This document shows, piece after piece, positions 37,855 to 47,282 of a stretch of DNA of 64,000 nt. The notes beneath the pieces are model-generated. The model was not told the origin of the DNA. It worked only from the letters and a program-made list of their open reading frames with translations, and searched no databases. Source of the stretch: CAZNPH01 sp964574985 (GTDB lineage: Bacteria; Bacteroidota; Bacteroidia; Bacteroidales; SM23-62); the NCBI GenBank assembly GCA_964574985.1, contig CAZNPH010000005.1:121542-185541 (forward strand). The letters run 5' to 3'. Both the position numbers and the translations under genes were made by a program. Position 1 is the first letter of the stretch. The number at the start of each line of letters is the position of its first letter.

Positions 37855-39054
37855 ATGAACACCATAAGGATTTCCGGAGCCGGTTGTTGCCTGCTGGATT
37901 ACGTGTATTCCGGCATTGACTTTTCCTCCCCCGCATTCAGAAAATACCTTTCAGAAAAACCGGGGGACGGGGGACTGCGTCCCGGCGCACTGGTATTCAC
38001 CGAAGAATTCGAACAATTCTCGGGAAAACCTTTTCACCGGATACGCCGGGAACTGACCGGTACCCGCGATCCGGACATGGTCAACCTGGGCGGACCGGGG
38101 ATTGTTCCGCTCATCCATTCAGCCCAGATGCTGGGTGATCAGGGAAAGGTCAGTTTTTTCGGAGCGCTGGGCAATGACGGGATCGGAAAAAGGATACGTT
38201 CCATCATCCGGCAAACACCAATTGATACCGGCAGGCTGAAAACGGTCGATGCCGCATCTCCCTTCACCTATGTCTTGTCTGATCCCGGTCATGCCGGCGG
38301 ACACGGGGAACGCACCTTCATTAACCACATCGGGGCCGCAGCGCTGCTTTCACCCGGTGACCTGCTGGAGGACTTTTTTGACGCGGATATGGTTGTCTTC
38401 GGCGGCACCGCCCTGGTGCCCGGACTTCATGATCATCTGGATCAACTGCTCGAAAAAAGCAAGGAAAAAGGAGCCATCACCCTGGTCAACACTGTTTATG
38501 ATTTCAGGAATGAAAAGAAAGGCACCCGTGAAAAATGGCCTCTGGGCGATCACGATTCCAGCATGAAAATGATCGATCTGCTCATCATGGATCATGAGGA
38601 ATCCCTGAAGATCAGCGGCCGGAAAAACCTCCGGGATGCCACAGATTATTTCATCGGCAAACAGGTTTCTTCTTTTATCATCACCAACGGACCGGAACCG
38701 GTGACCATTTTTTCTGACGGTCAATTGTTCAGCGAAATGAAACCGGCCGAACTGCCCGTTTCCACCGCAATTCAAACCGAAATAAGAAGAGGGGAACATT
38801 CCGGAGGTGATACCACAGGCTGCGGGGACAATTTTGCCGGAGGGGTTATTTTCTCCCTGGCAAAACAGCTGACAGAAACAAAGGGAAAAAAACCCGGGCT
38901 TACCGGGGCATGTTCCTGGGGGATCGTCTCCGGGGGATTTGCCTTATCGTATATGGGAGGCACCTATATTGAAAGAGAACCGGGCCGGAAAAGAAAGGCC
39001 ATAGAAAAATACTACGAACTATACAGAAAACAACTCCGGAATTCCGATGAATAA
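37855..39054 (+). CDS. PfkB-family carbohydrate kinase (long variant)
   Basis: A 399-residue kinase starting MNTIRISGAGCCLLDYVYSG. It is longer than most PfkB proteins (about 300-330), with extra sequence before the first substrate loop (LVFTEEFEQFSGKPFHRIRR). The catalytic segment is SGGDTTGCGDNFAGGVIF (GxGD, anion hole and base), and FGALGNDGIGKRIRS is the usual N-terminal block. The substrate is probably a sugar, sugar alcohol or ketose; the long N-terminal insertion gives no direct clue. The stop overlaps the start of the MtlD-like gene by 8 nt, so the two are probably co-translated. Confidence 0.85.
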   Translation: MNTIRISGAGCCLLDYVYSGIDFSSPAFRKYLSEKPGDGGLRPGALVFTEEFEQFSGKPFHRIRRELTGTRDPDMVNLGGPGIVPLIHSAQMLGDQGKVSFFGALGNDGIGKRIRSIIRQTPIDTGRLKTVDAASPFTYVLSDPGHAGGHGERTFINHIGAAALLSPGDLLEDFFDADMVVFGGTALVPGLHDHLDQLLEKSKEKGAITLVNTVYDFRNEKKGTREKWPLGDHDSSMKMIDLLIMDHEESLKISGRKNLRDATDYFIGKQVSSFIITNGPEPVTIFSDGQLFSEMKPAELPVSTAIQTEIRRGEHSGGDTTGCGDNFAGGVIFSLAKQLTETKGKKPGLTGACSWGIVSGGFALSYMGGTYIEREPGRKRKAIEKYYELYRKQLRNSDE

Positions 39055-40246
39055 TCGTTTTGTTCAGTTCGGGGCCGGGAAGATCGGCCGGTCGTTTGTC
39101 GGGCAACTTTTCAGCAGGGCAGGATTTGAAGTGGTATTTGTAGATGTTTCCCTGCCTCTGGTCAGGGAGCTGAACCGGAAAAAAGAATACCGGATCATAA
39201 TCAGGGGAGAAAAAACGGAAGAAATAACCATCCGGAACATCCGCGCACTTCATGTGGATGAAAAGGCGGCGGTCATTCATGAATTAGCGTTGTGCCGCCT
39301 GATGGGACTCTCGGTCGGACCTGAAAACATGGCTTCAGCTGCTGCCCTGATCGCAGAAGGACTGCTGGGAAGGCAGGCAGCAAATCCTGACAAGCCCCCC
39401 CTGGACATCATCATCGCCGAGAACATGAGGAACGCGGGCCGGTTCCTGGCCGGTGAGCTGAAAAAGCATCTGCCCGTTCATTTCCCGCTGGAGGAGATGA
39501 CCGGACTGGTGGAGACGGGCATCGGCAAAATGGTGCCCATCATGACGGAGAAGGATCTCGGCAAAGATCCCCTGCTGATATTCGCCGAGCGATACAACAC
39601 CCTGATCGTGGACAAAAAAGCATTCAGGAATCCCCTGCCGGTGGTAAACGGACTGGCACCCAGGGAGAACATGAAAGCGTGGGTAGACCGGAAATCCTTC
39701 ATCCACAACCTGGGTCATGCCGTCGCCGCATACACGGGTTACATCAATAACCCCGGGCATGTATATCTGTATGAAGTGCTTTCAGACAACCGGGTATACC
39801 GGATTACCAGGGATACCATGATGGAATCGGCCCGGATCCTGATGGCCCTCCATCCCGGTGAATTCACCCTCCGGGATATGACCCTTCATGTTGACGATTT
39901 GCTGGACCGGTTCAAAAACCGTGCACTCGGCGATACCGTTTTCAGGGTGGGCTGTGATCTGCCGAGAAAGCTGGGGCCTGATGACCGGCTTGCCGGCGCC
40001 ATCAGGGCAGGATTAAAAACAGGCAAGCCCTGGGACCGCATCCTCCGGGCACTGATCCGCGGCTATTATTTCAGGGCACGGGACCCGCACGGAAATTTTC
40101 ATCCCAACGACAAGGCATTTATTAAGAATTTCAAAAACGACACGGGATATCTGCTGCAGAAAGTGTCGGGTTTTGATCCGGACAAGGACGCGGAAGTTTT
40201 CCGCGAGGCCCGGCAAATAAATAACCATTATAAACATACAACATGA
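39047..40246 (+). CDS. Mannitol-1-phosphate 5-dehydrogenase-like polyol-phosphate dehydrogenase
   Basis: A 399-residue member of the polyol-specific long-chain dehydrogenase family. The NAD-binding start is FVQFGAGKIGRSFVGQLFS; the catalytic region is VDRKSFIHNLGHAVAAYTGY, with the conserved Lys and the His-Asn pattern. MtlD oxidises mannitol 1-phosphate to fructose 6-phosphate; this protein has the same fold and size but could use another hexitol, pentitol or sugar acid phosphate. It overlaps the kinase gene upstream (8 nt) and the NagD-like phosphatase downstream (ATGA), so kinase, dehydrogenase and phosphatase look like consecutive steps. Confidence 0.82.
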   Translation: MNNRFVQFGAGKIGRSFVGQLFSRAGFEVVFVDVSLPLVRELNRKKEYRIIIRGEKTEEITIRNIRALHVDEKAAVIHELALCRLMGLSVGPENMASAAALIAEGLLGRQAANPDKPPLDIIIAENMRNAGRFLAGELKKHLPVHFPLEEMTGLVETGIGKMVPIMTEKDLGKDPLLIFAERYNTLIVDKKAFRNPLPVVNGLAPRENMKAWVDRKSFIHNLGHAVAAYTGYINNPGHVYLYEVLSDNRVYRITRDTMMESARILMALHPGEFTLRDMTLHVDDLLDRFKNRALGDTVFRVGCDLPRKLGPDDRLAGAIRAGLKTGKPWDRILRALIRGYYFRARDPHGNFHPNDKAFIKNFKNDTGYLLQKVSGFDPDKDAEVFREARQINNHYKHTT

Positions 40247-41037
40247 ATCAAAAGGATATTGACAGGATCAGAAAAAAGAACGGCTTCATCATTGACATGG
40301 ATGGAGTGATCTATCACGGGAACAAGCTGCTGCCTGGTTCTGCGGAATTCGTCAACTGGCTAATGGAATCCAAAAAGAAATTTGTATTCCTGACCAACTC
40401 GAGTGAACGCACACCCAAGGAACTGCAGGAAAAACTGAAGAGACTGGGCATCCACGTCGAGCGGACGGTTTTTTATACCAGCGCCCTGGCCACGGCCATG
40501 TTCCTTGCCAGCCAGCACCCGAAAGGAAGTGCGTTTATTATCGGGGAGGCCGGACTCATCAATGCGCTTTACAATGTCGGCTATACCATGAACAACGTGG
40601 ACCCCGATTATGTGGTGATGGGAGAAACCAGGACCTACAGCTATGAAAAGATCGAACACGCGGTGAATCTGGTGATTGGCGGGGCCGGACTCATCGGGAC
40701 GAATCCCGACATTACCGGTCCCATTGAGAACGGCATATGTCCGGCCACCAAAGCACTCATTGCCCCCATTGAACTGGCTACCAGAAAAAGCGCATACTTT
40801 GTCGGGAAGCCCAATCCGCTCATGATGCGGAATGCCCTGAAAAAGCTGAATTGCACCCGTGAGGAAACCATCATCATCGGAGACCGCATGGATACGGACA
40901 TCGTGGCCGGTATCGAGGCGGAAATCGATACCTGTTTGGTGCTCAGCGGGATAACATCCAGGGAGGGCATGCAGGAATTTGCCTACAAGCCCCATTTTGT
41001 GCTGAATGGCGTGGTTGACCTTATAGAAAAACAATAA
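40243..41037 (+). CDS. HAD subfamily IIA (NagD-like) sugar phosphatase
   Basis: A 264-residue HAD protein with motif I GFIIDMDGVIYHG, the NagD-type FLTNSSERTP (motif II), the C2B cap in the middle (SALATAMFLASQHPKGSAFI) and motif IV GDRMDTDIVAGIEA. Motif III lysine is in YFVGKPNPLMM. Relatives dephosphorylate small sugar phosphates, nucleotides or glycolytic by-products. The ATGA overlap with the MtlD-like gene and the second HAD gene 18 nt downstream suggest that both serve the same catabolic route or clear dead-end phosphates formed by it. Confidence 0.87.
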   Translation: MNQKDIDRIRKKNGFIIDMDGVIYHGNKLLPGSAEFVNWLMESKKKFVFLTNSSERTPKELQEKLKRLGIHVERTVFYTSALATAMFLASQHPKGSAFIIGEAGLINALYNVGYTMNNVDPDYVVMGETRTYSYEKIEHAVNLVIGGAGLIGTNPDITGPIENGICPATKALIAPIELATRKSAYFVGKPNPLMMRNALKKLNCTREETIIIGDRMDTDIVAGIEAEIDTCLVLSGITSREGMQEFAYKPHFVLNGVVDLIEKQ

Positions 41038-41055
41038 TTCACCAAATCATCGCTT

Positions 41056-41709
41056 ATGATCAAAGCCGTGCTTTTTGATATGGACGGGGTGCTGACGGAC
41101 TCAGAGCCGTTTATTTGTGAGGCGGCCATGAAAATGTTCCGTGAAAAGGGCATTGAGGTCAGGGAAGAGGACTTTCATCCTTTTGTGGGTGCGGGAGAAA
41201 ACCGATACATAGGAGGAGTGGCCGAAAAATACGGCATCGAACCGGACATTGCCAGGGACAAAGCCCGGACCTACGAAATATACAACCAGATCACCCGGGG
41301 AAAACTGAAACCACTGCCCGGAACAATGGATTTTATCCGAAGGTGCCGGGACATGGGAATGAAACTGGCCGTTGCCACCAGCGCGGATGAAACAAAAATG
41401 AATATCAACCTGGAAAGGATCGGCATGCCGCCGGGTCTTTTTGATGCCACGGTAAACGGACTCCAGATCGAGCGGAAAAAACCGTATCCCGACATATATT
41501 TGAAGGCGGCTGTCCTGCTCGGACAGGATCCGCCCGCATGCCTGGTGGTCGAAGATGCCCCCAACGGGATCGAAGCCGCCGGAAGGGCCGGAATGAAATG
41601 CCTGGCACTGGAAACCAGTTTTCCCAGGGAAAAACTCGGGGGAGCGGACTGGATCGTACGGGATCTTTCAGCCGTTCCCGGGGAAATTTACCGGTTGTTT
41701 AAACCATAA
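41056..41709 (+). CDS. HAD subfamily IA phosphatase/phosphomutase
   Basis: A 217-residue protein with motif I VLFDMDGVLTDSEPF, motif II VATSADE, the Lys of motif III in ERKKPYPDIY and motif IV VVEDAPNGIEAAGRAG. The sequence after motif I (FICEAAMKMFREKGIEV) is the four-helix C1 cap of the beta-phosphoglucomutase/2-deoxyglucose-6-phosphatase group. It could hydrolyse hexitol or ketose phosphates or move a phosphate between positions. A start at 41056 is the only one that leaves motif I at its usual place. Confidence 0.85.
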   Translation: MIKAVLFDMDGVLTDSEPFICEAAMKMFREKGIEVREEDFHPFVGAGENRYIGGVAEKYGIEPDIARDKARTYEIYNQITRGKLKPLPGTMDFIRRCRDMGMKLAVATSADETKMNINLERIGMPPGLFDATVNGLQIERKKPYPDIYLKAAVLLGQDPPACLVVEDAPNGIEAAGRAGMKCLALETSFPREKLGGADWIVRDLSAVPGEIYRLFKP

Positions 41710-41737
41710 ATATTGTTCACCTCATAAAAACTTCATT

Positions 41738-42727
41738 ATGGATACTGTTGAAATAGGAACCAGTGGGATCAGGTCAACCGTGATTGCCTTCGGCGCATGG
41801 GCCATCGGCGGATGGATGTGGGGAGGCGCCGACGAAAAAGATGCGGAAAAAGCCATTCATAAATCGCTCGACCTGGGCATCACCACTTTTGACACTGCTG
41901 CCGTTTACGGGTTCGGGAAAAGCGAATCATTGCTCGGCAAAGCATTGAAAGGCCAGCGGGACCGGGTCCGGATTTTCACCAAATACGGGCTTCGCTGGGA
42001 TACCAAAAAAGGCAAATACTACTTCCCCACCAAAGACCATGAAGGCAAACCCATTGCCCTCCATAAATACGCCGCGAAAGACAGCGTGATCAGGGAATGC
42101 GAAGACAGTCTGAGCAGACTCAAAACCGACTATATCGACCTGTATCAGATACACTGGCCCGACCCGACCACACCCATACATGAAACCATGGAAGCCGTCG
42201 GGCATTTGATCCGGCAGGGGAAAGTCAGGGCTGCAGGGGTTTCCAATTATTCCCTGGAAGAAATGAAGGAAGCCGGAGAAACCCTTACCATTCATTCCAA
42301 CCAGGTTCCTTACAGCATGCTCAGGCGTGATATAGAAAAGGATCTCGTACCCTACTGCATGGAGAACAATAAATCCATTCTGGCCTACAGCCCCATGCAG
42401 CGCGGATTTCTCACCGGCAAGTTCAGGCCGGGGCATGAATTCAACGAGGGGGATTCCAGGGCATCCACCCTTTATGCCAAAGAAGAAAACCTGAAAAAAA
42501 TCAACCGGTTCCTGGAAGAGATCAGACCCCTGGCCAACGACCACGAAGCCACCCTTCCCCAGCTGGTGATCAGATGGACCATGCAAAGACCGGGTATAAC
42601 CGTTGTACTGGCGGGCGCAAGAAATCCCCGACAAGTGTCTGAAAATGCCGGAGCCGCGAAATTTGTCCTGAGCGATGATGAAATGCAAATGATCAACGAC
42701 CGTCTGGAAAAACTTACAATAACTTAA
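41738..42727 (+). CDS. Aldo/keto reductase
   Basis: A 329-residue (alpha/beta)8 NADPH-dependent reductase. The catalytic Asp and Tyr are in FDTAAVYGFGKSE, the Lys in RIFTKYGLRWD and the His in LYQIHWPDPT; the NADPH-binding end is VVLAGARNPRQVSENAG. The motif LIRQGKVRAAGVSNY is standard. It is a different subgroup from the YghZ-like reductase at 27865. In this array it probably interconverts a sugar or aldehyde intermediate with its alcohol; the substrate cannot be read. Confidence 0.88.
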   Translation: MDTVEIGTSGIRSTVIAFGAWAIGGWMWGGADEKDAEKAIHKSLDLGITTFDTAAVYGFGKSESLLGKALKGQRDRVRIFTKYGLRWDTKKGKYYFPTKDHEGKPIALHKYAAKDSVIRECEDSLSRLKTDYIDLYQIHWPDPTTPIHETMEAVGHLIRQGKVRAAGVSNYSLEEMKEAGETLTIHSNQVPYSMLRRDIEKDLVPYCMENNKSILAYSPMQRGFLTGKFRPGHEFNEGDSRASTLYAKEENLKKINRFLEEIRPLANDHEATLPQLVIRWTMQRPGITVVLAGARNPRQVSENAGAAKFVLSDDEMQMINDRLEKLTIT

Positions 42728-42781
42728 TTTGGTTCATTGACCGATTGCGGTTATTTTTACGCTTTTGTCAAAACATGAAGC

Positions 42782-44017
42782 ATGGCTGATTACCTGCTCA
42801 GGGATTTTCCGCCTGAAAAAAGACTTTCAGACGAATTCAGGACATCCGGAAGGGATGATTTGCCGCGGGTCAATGCCCACCTGCATACCCCTTATTCCTT
42901 CAGCGCATTTAAAAGCATCCGGCAAATTTTTTCCATGGCTGAACAAGAAAATGTCCGGGTATTGGGGATCACGGACTTTTATGTTGCCGACGGTTACCAG
43001 GCCTTCTATGAATTATGTGTGGAAACCGGAAGGTTTCCCATGTTCAATGTTGAATTCATCGGACTGCTGAAGGAAGAACAAAAACGGAAGATCAGGGTAA
43101 ACGATCCCAACAATCCTGGAAGGACCTATTTTTGCGGCAAGGGACTCAGATATCCTTTTTCCCTTGATGAACCATACGCCTCACAGCTCAGCGATCTGAT
43201 AAAGGAATCACAGATCCAGGTACGGAAAATGATTGACAAAGCAGACAAACTGCTCCGTAAACTGGATCCTGAAATGGGACTGGACTATTCTGACATCAGG
43301 AACCGCTATGCCGAAAGACTGGTCAGGGAGCGGCATATTGCACGTGCCATACGCATCAGGATTTTCAACAAATACAAACACCCCGGGAAAGCCGGGAAAG
43401 CCCTTTCAGAATTGTTCGGCGGAAAGGAAGTCCGGTCAAACCTTTCAGACGAAGCAGCCCTTGAAAACGAGATCCGTGGCAGGCTGTTGAAATCGGGAGG
43501 GAGTGCATTTGTGCCGGAGGAACCTTCTGCATTTCTCCCCATTGATGACATCATCAGCATCATCATACGGGCAGGCGGCATTCCCTGTTATCCGGTGCTG
43601 CTGGACAATGCCGCGGGGGAATTCACAGAGTATGAATCGGATCCCCGGTCACTGATGGATAATCTGCGGTCCCGGAACATTGCCTGTATCGAGCTGATCC
43701 CCATCCGGAATGACATAAATATCCTGAGGGATTTCGTGCATTTTTTCGACAGGAACGGTTTCGTAATCACATTCGGGACCGAACACAATACCCCCCGCAT
43801 GCTTCCCCTGACCGTACAGGCAAGGAACAACACTCCCCTGGACCGGGAACTGGAAAACATTTCATACCGGGGGGCATGTGTGGTCGCTGCCCATCAATAC
43901 CTGCTTGCACAAGGCAGGGAAGGATACCTTGACCGGAACGGCCATGCAAAGTCCGCTTACAGGGACCACTTCGCGGAGCTTGGAAAAGCTGTTGTGGACA
44001 GGTTTATAAATTTGTAA
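42782..44017 (+). CDS. PHP-domain metal-dependent protein of unknown activity
   Basis: A 411-residue cytoplasmic protein. The N-terminal PHP motif NAHLHTPYSFSAFKS and the following LGITDFYVADGY supply the first metal ligands; later IITFGTEHNTP-type sequence (written VITFGTEHNTPRMLP here) and AGGIPCYPVL supply further ligands. A helical, charged insertion (about 120-220: ESQIQVRKMIDKADKLLRK) interrupts the barrel. PHP proteins hydrolyse phosphate esters; other TIM-barrel metalloenzymes isomerise or lactonise sugar acids. It is 54 nt after the reductase and 5 nt before the aldolase-SDR fusion, which ties it to the pathway. I do not recognise a characterised homologue. Confidence 0.75.
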   Translation: MADYLLRDFPPEKRLSDEFRTSGRDDLPRVNAHLHTPYSFSAFKSIRQIFSMAEQENVRVLGITDFYVADGYQAFYELCVETGRFPMFNVEFIGLLKEEQKRKIRVNDPNNPGRTYFCGKGLRYPFSLDEPYASQLSDLIKESQIQVRKMIDKADKLLRKLDPEMGLDYSDIRNRYAERLVRERHIARAIRIRIFNKYKHPGKAGKALSELFGGKEVRSNLSDEAALENEIRGRLLKSGGSAFVPEEPSAFLPIDDIISIIIRAGGIPCYPVLLDNAAGEFTEYESDPRSLMDNLRSRNIACIELIPIRNDINILRDFVHFFDRNGFVITFGTEHNTPRMLPLTVQARNNTPLDRELENISYRGACVVAAHQYLLAQGREGYLDRNGHAKSAYRDHFAELGKAVVDRFINL

Positions 44018-44022
44018 ACAAA

Positions 44023-45996
44023 ATGAAAAAAGAGATCAGAGATCTGGTGTCCATATCCAACCATTTCGGTTCAATGATCGAATTCACCATTGCCGGAGGA
44101 GGCAATGCTTCATACAAAGATCACGAAAAGATATGGATCAAGCCGAGCGGCACCACCCTTGCCGATATCAAAGCCGGTGACTTTGCCGTGCTTTACAGGG
44201 ATCAGATCAAGGAAATTGCAGGCAAAACCTACAGCAAAGATCCTGTGGAACGGGAAAGACAGGTCAAGGAGGACCTGATGAAAGCCAATGCCGACCCAAA
44301 CCATCCCAAAAGGCCTTCGGTTGAAACATCCCTTCATGAACTGATTGAATATCCTTTCGTGGTCCACCTGCATCCCACCTTTATCAACGCCCTGTTGTGT
44401 TCAAGGGAGGCAAAAAAAAATACCGGTGAATTTTTCGGGCCGGAAGCCCTGTTCATTGAATATACCGATCCGGGATATACCCTGTTCAAACTGGTGGATA
44501 AAAGGGTCAGGGAATACCGGGACGAGGCGGGCCATGACCCCAAAATCATTTTCCTTCAGAACCACGGGATATTTGTCTGCGGCGACAACACCAAAGACAT
44601 CCGGGAAATCTATGAACTGACCACCAAAAAAATACAGGACAAGATCAGGGAGATCCCCAGGATCACAAAACTCCCGGTCAATGAAAAAGTCCTTCACATC
44701 ATACCGGCCCTTCGCGTGGCACTGTCGGAAAAGAAACTGAAAAACGCCCGGATCAAGCACGACAGTTTGATCGCACGGTATTATGCCGGCAAGGACGCAT
44801 TCAAAAAGATAAGTGTCCCTTTCATCCCCGACACCATTGTTTACTGCAAATCAAAATACCTGTTCATCAATGAAACGGGTACCGGGGAAGAGATCATCGA
44901 TACAACACTAAGGGAGGTCAAAAAATTCAGGGACAAAAACAGATACCTGCCCAAAGTGATCCTGATCAGGGATCTCGGTCTGATCACATTCGGGGAAAAT
45001 TGCAAATCGGCAGAAACGGTCATGGACATGTATTATGACCTGATCAAGATCGCATTCTATTCGGAAAATTTTGGTGGCCCCAATTCTTTGAATGAAAAAC
45101 AAATAGAGTTCATTGATGAATGGGAGGTTGAAAATTACCGGAGAAAAATCGCCATCGGGGAAGGACCGGAGGGCAAAGCGGAGAATAAGATCGCCATTGT
45201 AACCGGCAGCGCACAGGGAATCGGTGCAGGGATCGCACGGAACCTGTTTATGGAAAACGCCAATGTGGTCATTTCCGATATTAAGTCAGAAGATGGCACC
45301 CGGCTGGCCAATGAGCTCAATGAAAAAGGACAGAAGAACCGGGCCGTGTACATTGAAGCGGATGTCTCCGATCCCGTTGAGGTAAAGAAACTGATCCTGA
45401 CCACGGTGCAGGAGCTGGGCGGACTCGACATACTGATCAGCAACGCGGGGATCCTGAGTGCCGGAACACTGGAGGACATGAAACCGGAGGTATTCGAGAA
45501 TATTACCAACATCAACTATACCGGATTCTTTCTCTGTACCAAATATGCTTCCTCCATCATGAAGCGTCAGAACCGCTACAAACCCGGCATGTTTACGGAT
45601 ATCATCCAGATCAACAGCAAATCCGGTTTGCAGGGAAGCAAAAAGAACTTTGCCTATGCGGGAGGGAAATTCGGCGGGATCGGACTTACCCAGTCTTTTG
45701 CCCTGGAACTGGCAGAGCACAACATCAAGGTCAATGCAGTGTGTCCGGGCAACTACTTCGAAGGGCCCCTGTGGTCCGACCCGGACACGGGTCTGTTCGT
45801 GCAGTACCTGAAAGCGGGCAAAGTGCCCGGTGCAAAAACAATTGAGGATGTCAGGCGTTACTACGAAGAACAGCCCCCCCTCAGAAGAGGATGCGAAATA
45901 ACGGACATCATGAAAGCCATCTATTACATTATCGACCAGAAATATGAAACGGGCCAGGCCATACCCGTTACGGGTGGCCAGGTAATGCTGGGATAA
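44023..45996 (+). CDS. Class II aldolase fused to a short-chain dehydrogenase
   Basis: A 657-residue bifunctional protein. The N-terminal half (about 1-380) is a class II aldolase/adducin domain: GGGNASYKDHEKIWIKPSGT binds phosphate, FVVHLHPTFINALL and FLQNHGIFVCG carry zinc-ligand histidines. The C-terminal half (about 390-657) is an SDR: GSAQGIGAGIARNLF binds NAD, SNAGILSAGTLEDM follows, and AYAGGKFGGIGL contains the Tyr-x-x-x-Lys. The architecture resembles RhaEW, which cleaves rhamnulose 1-phosphate and oxidises lactaldehyde, but the SDR lies next to sugar-alcohol dehydrogenases here. It may therefore cleave a ketose 1-phosphate to DHAP plus an aldehyde and oxidise or reduce one product. 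Confidence 0.87.
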   Translation: MKKEIRDLVSISNHFGSMIEFTIAGGGNASYKDHEKIWIKPSGTTLADIKAGDFAVLYRDQIKEIAGKTYSKDPVERERQVKEDLMKANADPNHPKRPSVETSLHELIEYPFVVHLHPTFINALLCSREAKKNTGEFFGPEALFIEYTDPGYTLFKLVDKRVREYRDEAGHDPKIIFLQNHGIFVCGDNTKDIREIYELTTKKIQDKIREIPRITKLPVNEKVLHIIPALRVALSEKKLKNARIKHDSLIARYYAGKDAFKKISVPFIPDTIVYCKSKYLFINETGTGEEIIDTTLREVKKFRDKNRYLPKVILIRDLGLITFGENCKSAETVMDMYYDLIKIAFYSENFGGPNSLNEKQIEFIDEWEVENYRRKIAIGEGPEGKAENKIAIVTGSAQGIGAGIARNLFMENANVVISDIKSEDGTRLANELNEKGQKNRAVYIEADVSDPVEVKKLILTTVQELGGLDILISNAGILSAGTLEDMKPEVFENITNINYTGFFLCTKYASSIMKRQNRYKPGMFTDIIQINSKSGLQGSKKNFAYAGGKFGGIGLTQSFALELAEHNIKVNAVCPGNYFEGPLWSDPDTGLFVQYLKAGKVPGAKTIEDVRRYYEEQPPLRRGCEITDIMKAIYYIIDQKYETGQAIPVTGGQVMLG

Positions 45997-46009
45997 ATAT
46001 TTGTTTGTT

Positions 46010-47272
46010 ATGAAAACCAAGGCAGTCCGGATTTACGGAAAGAATGACCTGAGGCTGGAAACTTTTGAATTGCCTCCCATGAAAGAAAATGAGATCCTGG
46101 CCCGGGTCATATCCGACAGTCTGTGCATGTCGTCATACAAGGCCGCCAAACAGGGCCCTGACCACAAACGTGTACCGGACGATGTGCATGAAAATCCGAC
46201 CATCATCGGCCATGAATTCAGCGGTGAAATCCTGGAGGTTGGCAAAAAATGGCAGCACAAATTCAAACCGGGCACCAAATTTTCCATTCAGCCGGCACTC
46301 AACTACAGGGGGAGTCTGGATGCCCCGGGTTATTCATACAGGTACATCGGCGGAGATGCCACCCACATCCTCATCCCCAACGAGGTGATGGAAATGGATT
46401 GTCTTCTGGAGTATCACGGAGATGCTTTTTTCATGGCTTCCCTTTCGGAACCCATGTCCTGTATTGTTGGAGCCTTTCATGCAAGCTACCATTCGGAATA
46501 CGGTTCATACGTTCACCAGATGGGTATCCGGGAAGGAGGGAACCTGGCCATTCTCGCGGGAGGCGGCCCCATGGGGTTGGGAGCCATCGATTACGCCATT
46601 CACCAGGACATCAAACCCGCGCTCATCGCAGTCACCGATATAGATCAGGATAGACTGGACCGGGCCGGAAAACTCCTTCCCCCCGAAATGGCATCCGGAT
46701 ACGGGATCCGACTGGTCTATCTCAACACGGCCAGAACCGGTGATCCCGTGGAAAGACTTCTTGAGCTGAGCGGAGAAAAAGGATTCGATGATGCATTTGT
46801 ATTCGCACCGGTAAAACAGGTGGTGGAGCAAGCCGATGCCATACTGGGAAGGAACGGCTGTATGAATTTTTTTGCCGGTCCCATAGATACCGGTTTCAAG
46901 GCAGAGATCAATTTTTATAACGTCCATTACGGATTCACACACATCATGGGCACCAGCGGAGGAAATACGGATGATATGAGGGAATCCCTCGATATGATGT
47001 CGGCAGGCAGGATCAATCCTTCGCTGATGGTTACGCATGTAGGCGGACTCGATGCGGTGATCGGCACCACCAAAAGGCTTCCGGAAATTCCGGGAGGGAA
47101 AAAACTGATGTATACAAACATTTCCATGCCGCTCACCGCCATTGACGATTTCGGCAAACTGGCCGGCAAAGATCCCCTGTTTGCCCGTCTGGCAGAGATC
47201 ACATCGGAACACAACGGGCTCTGGTCGGTTGAAGCGGAAAAGTATCTGCTGGACCATGCCAGGCCTATCTGA
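46010..47272 (+). CDS. Zinc-dependent dehydrogenase, L-sorbose-1-phosphate reductase (SorE)-like
   Basis: A 420-residue medium-chain dehydrogenase from MKTKAVRIYGKNDLR. The N-terminal half has the Zn-site sequence SDSLCMSSYKAAK and GHEFSGEILEVG; the cofactor-binding loop is LAILAGGGPMGLGAIDY, followed by a Rossmann-type acidic strand AVTDIDQDRL. Long extra loops (GYSYRYIGGDATHILI; NVHYGFTHIMGTSGGNTDDM) and its size are features I recall from SorE-type L-sorbose-1-phosphate reductases rather than ordinary alcohol dehydrogenases. SorE makes glucitol 6-phosphate from L-sorbose 1-phosphate. Only 13 nt follow the aldolase-SDR stop. The assignment to SorE is from remembered similarity. Confidence 0.75.
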   Translation: MKTKAVRIYGKNDLRLETFELPPMKENEILARVISDSLCMSSYKAAKQGPDHKRVPDDVHENPTIIGHEFSGEILEVGKKWQHKFKPGTKFSIQPALNYRGSLDAPGYSYRYIGGDATHILIPNEVMEMDCLLEYHGDAFFMASLSEPMSCIVGAFHASYHSEYGSYVHQMGIREGGNLAILAGGGPMGLGAIDYAIHQDIKPALIAVTDIDQDRLDRAGKLLPPEMASGYGIRLVYLNTARTGDPVERLLELSGEKGFDDAFVFAPVKQVVEQADAILGRNGCMNFFAGPIDTGFKAEINFYNVHYGFTHIMGTSGGNTDDMRESLDMMSAGRINPSLMVTHVGGLDAVIGTTKRLPEIPGGKKLMYTNISMPLTAIDDFGKLAGKDPLFARLAEITSEHNGLWSVEAEKYLLDHARPI

Positions 47273-47282
47273 CACATAAACC

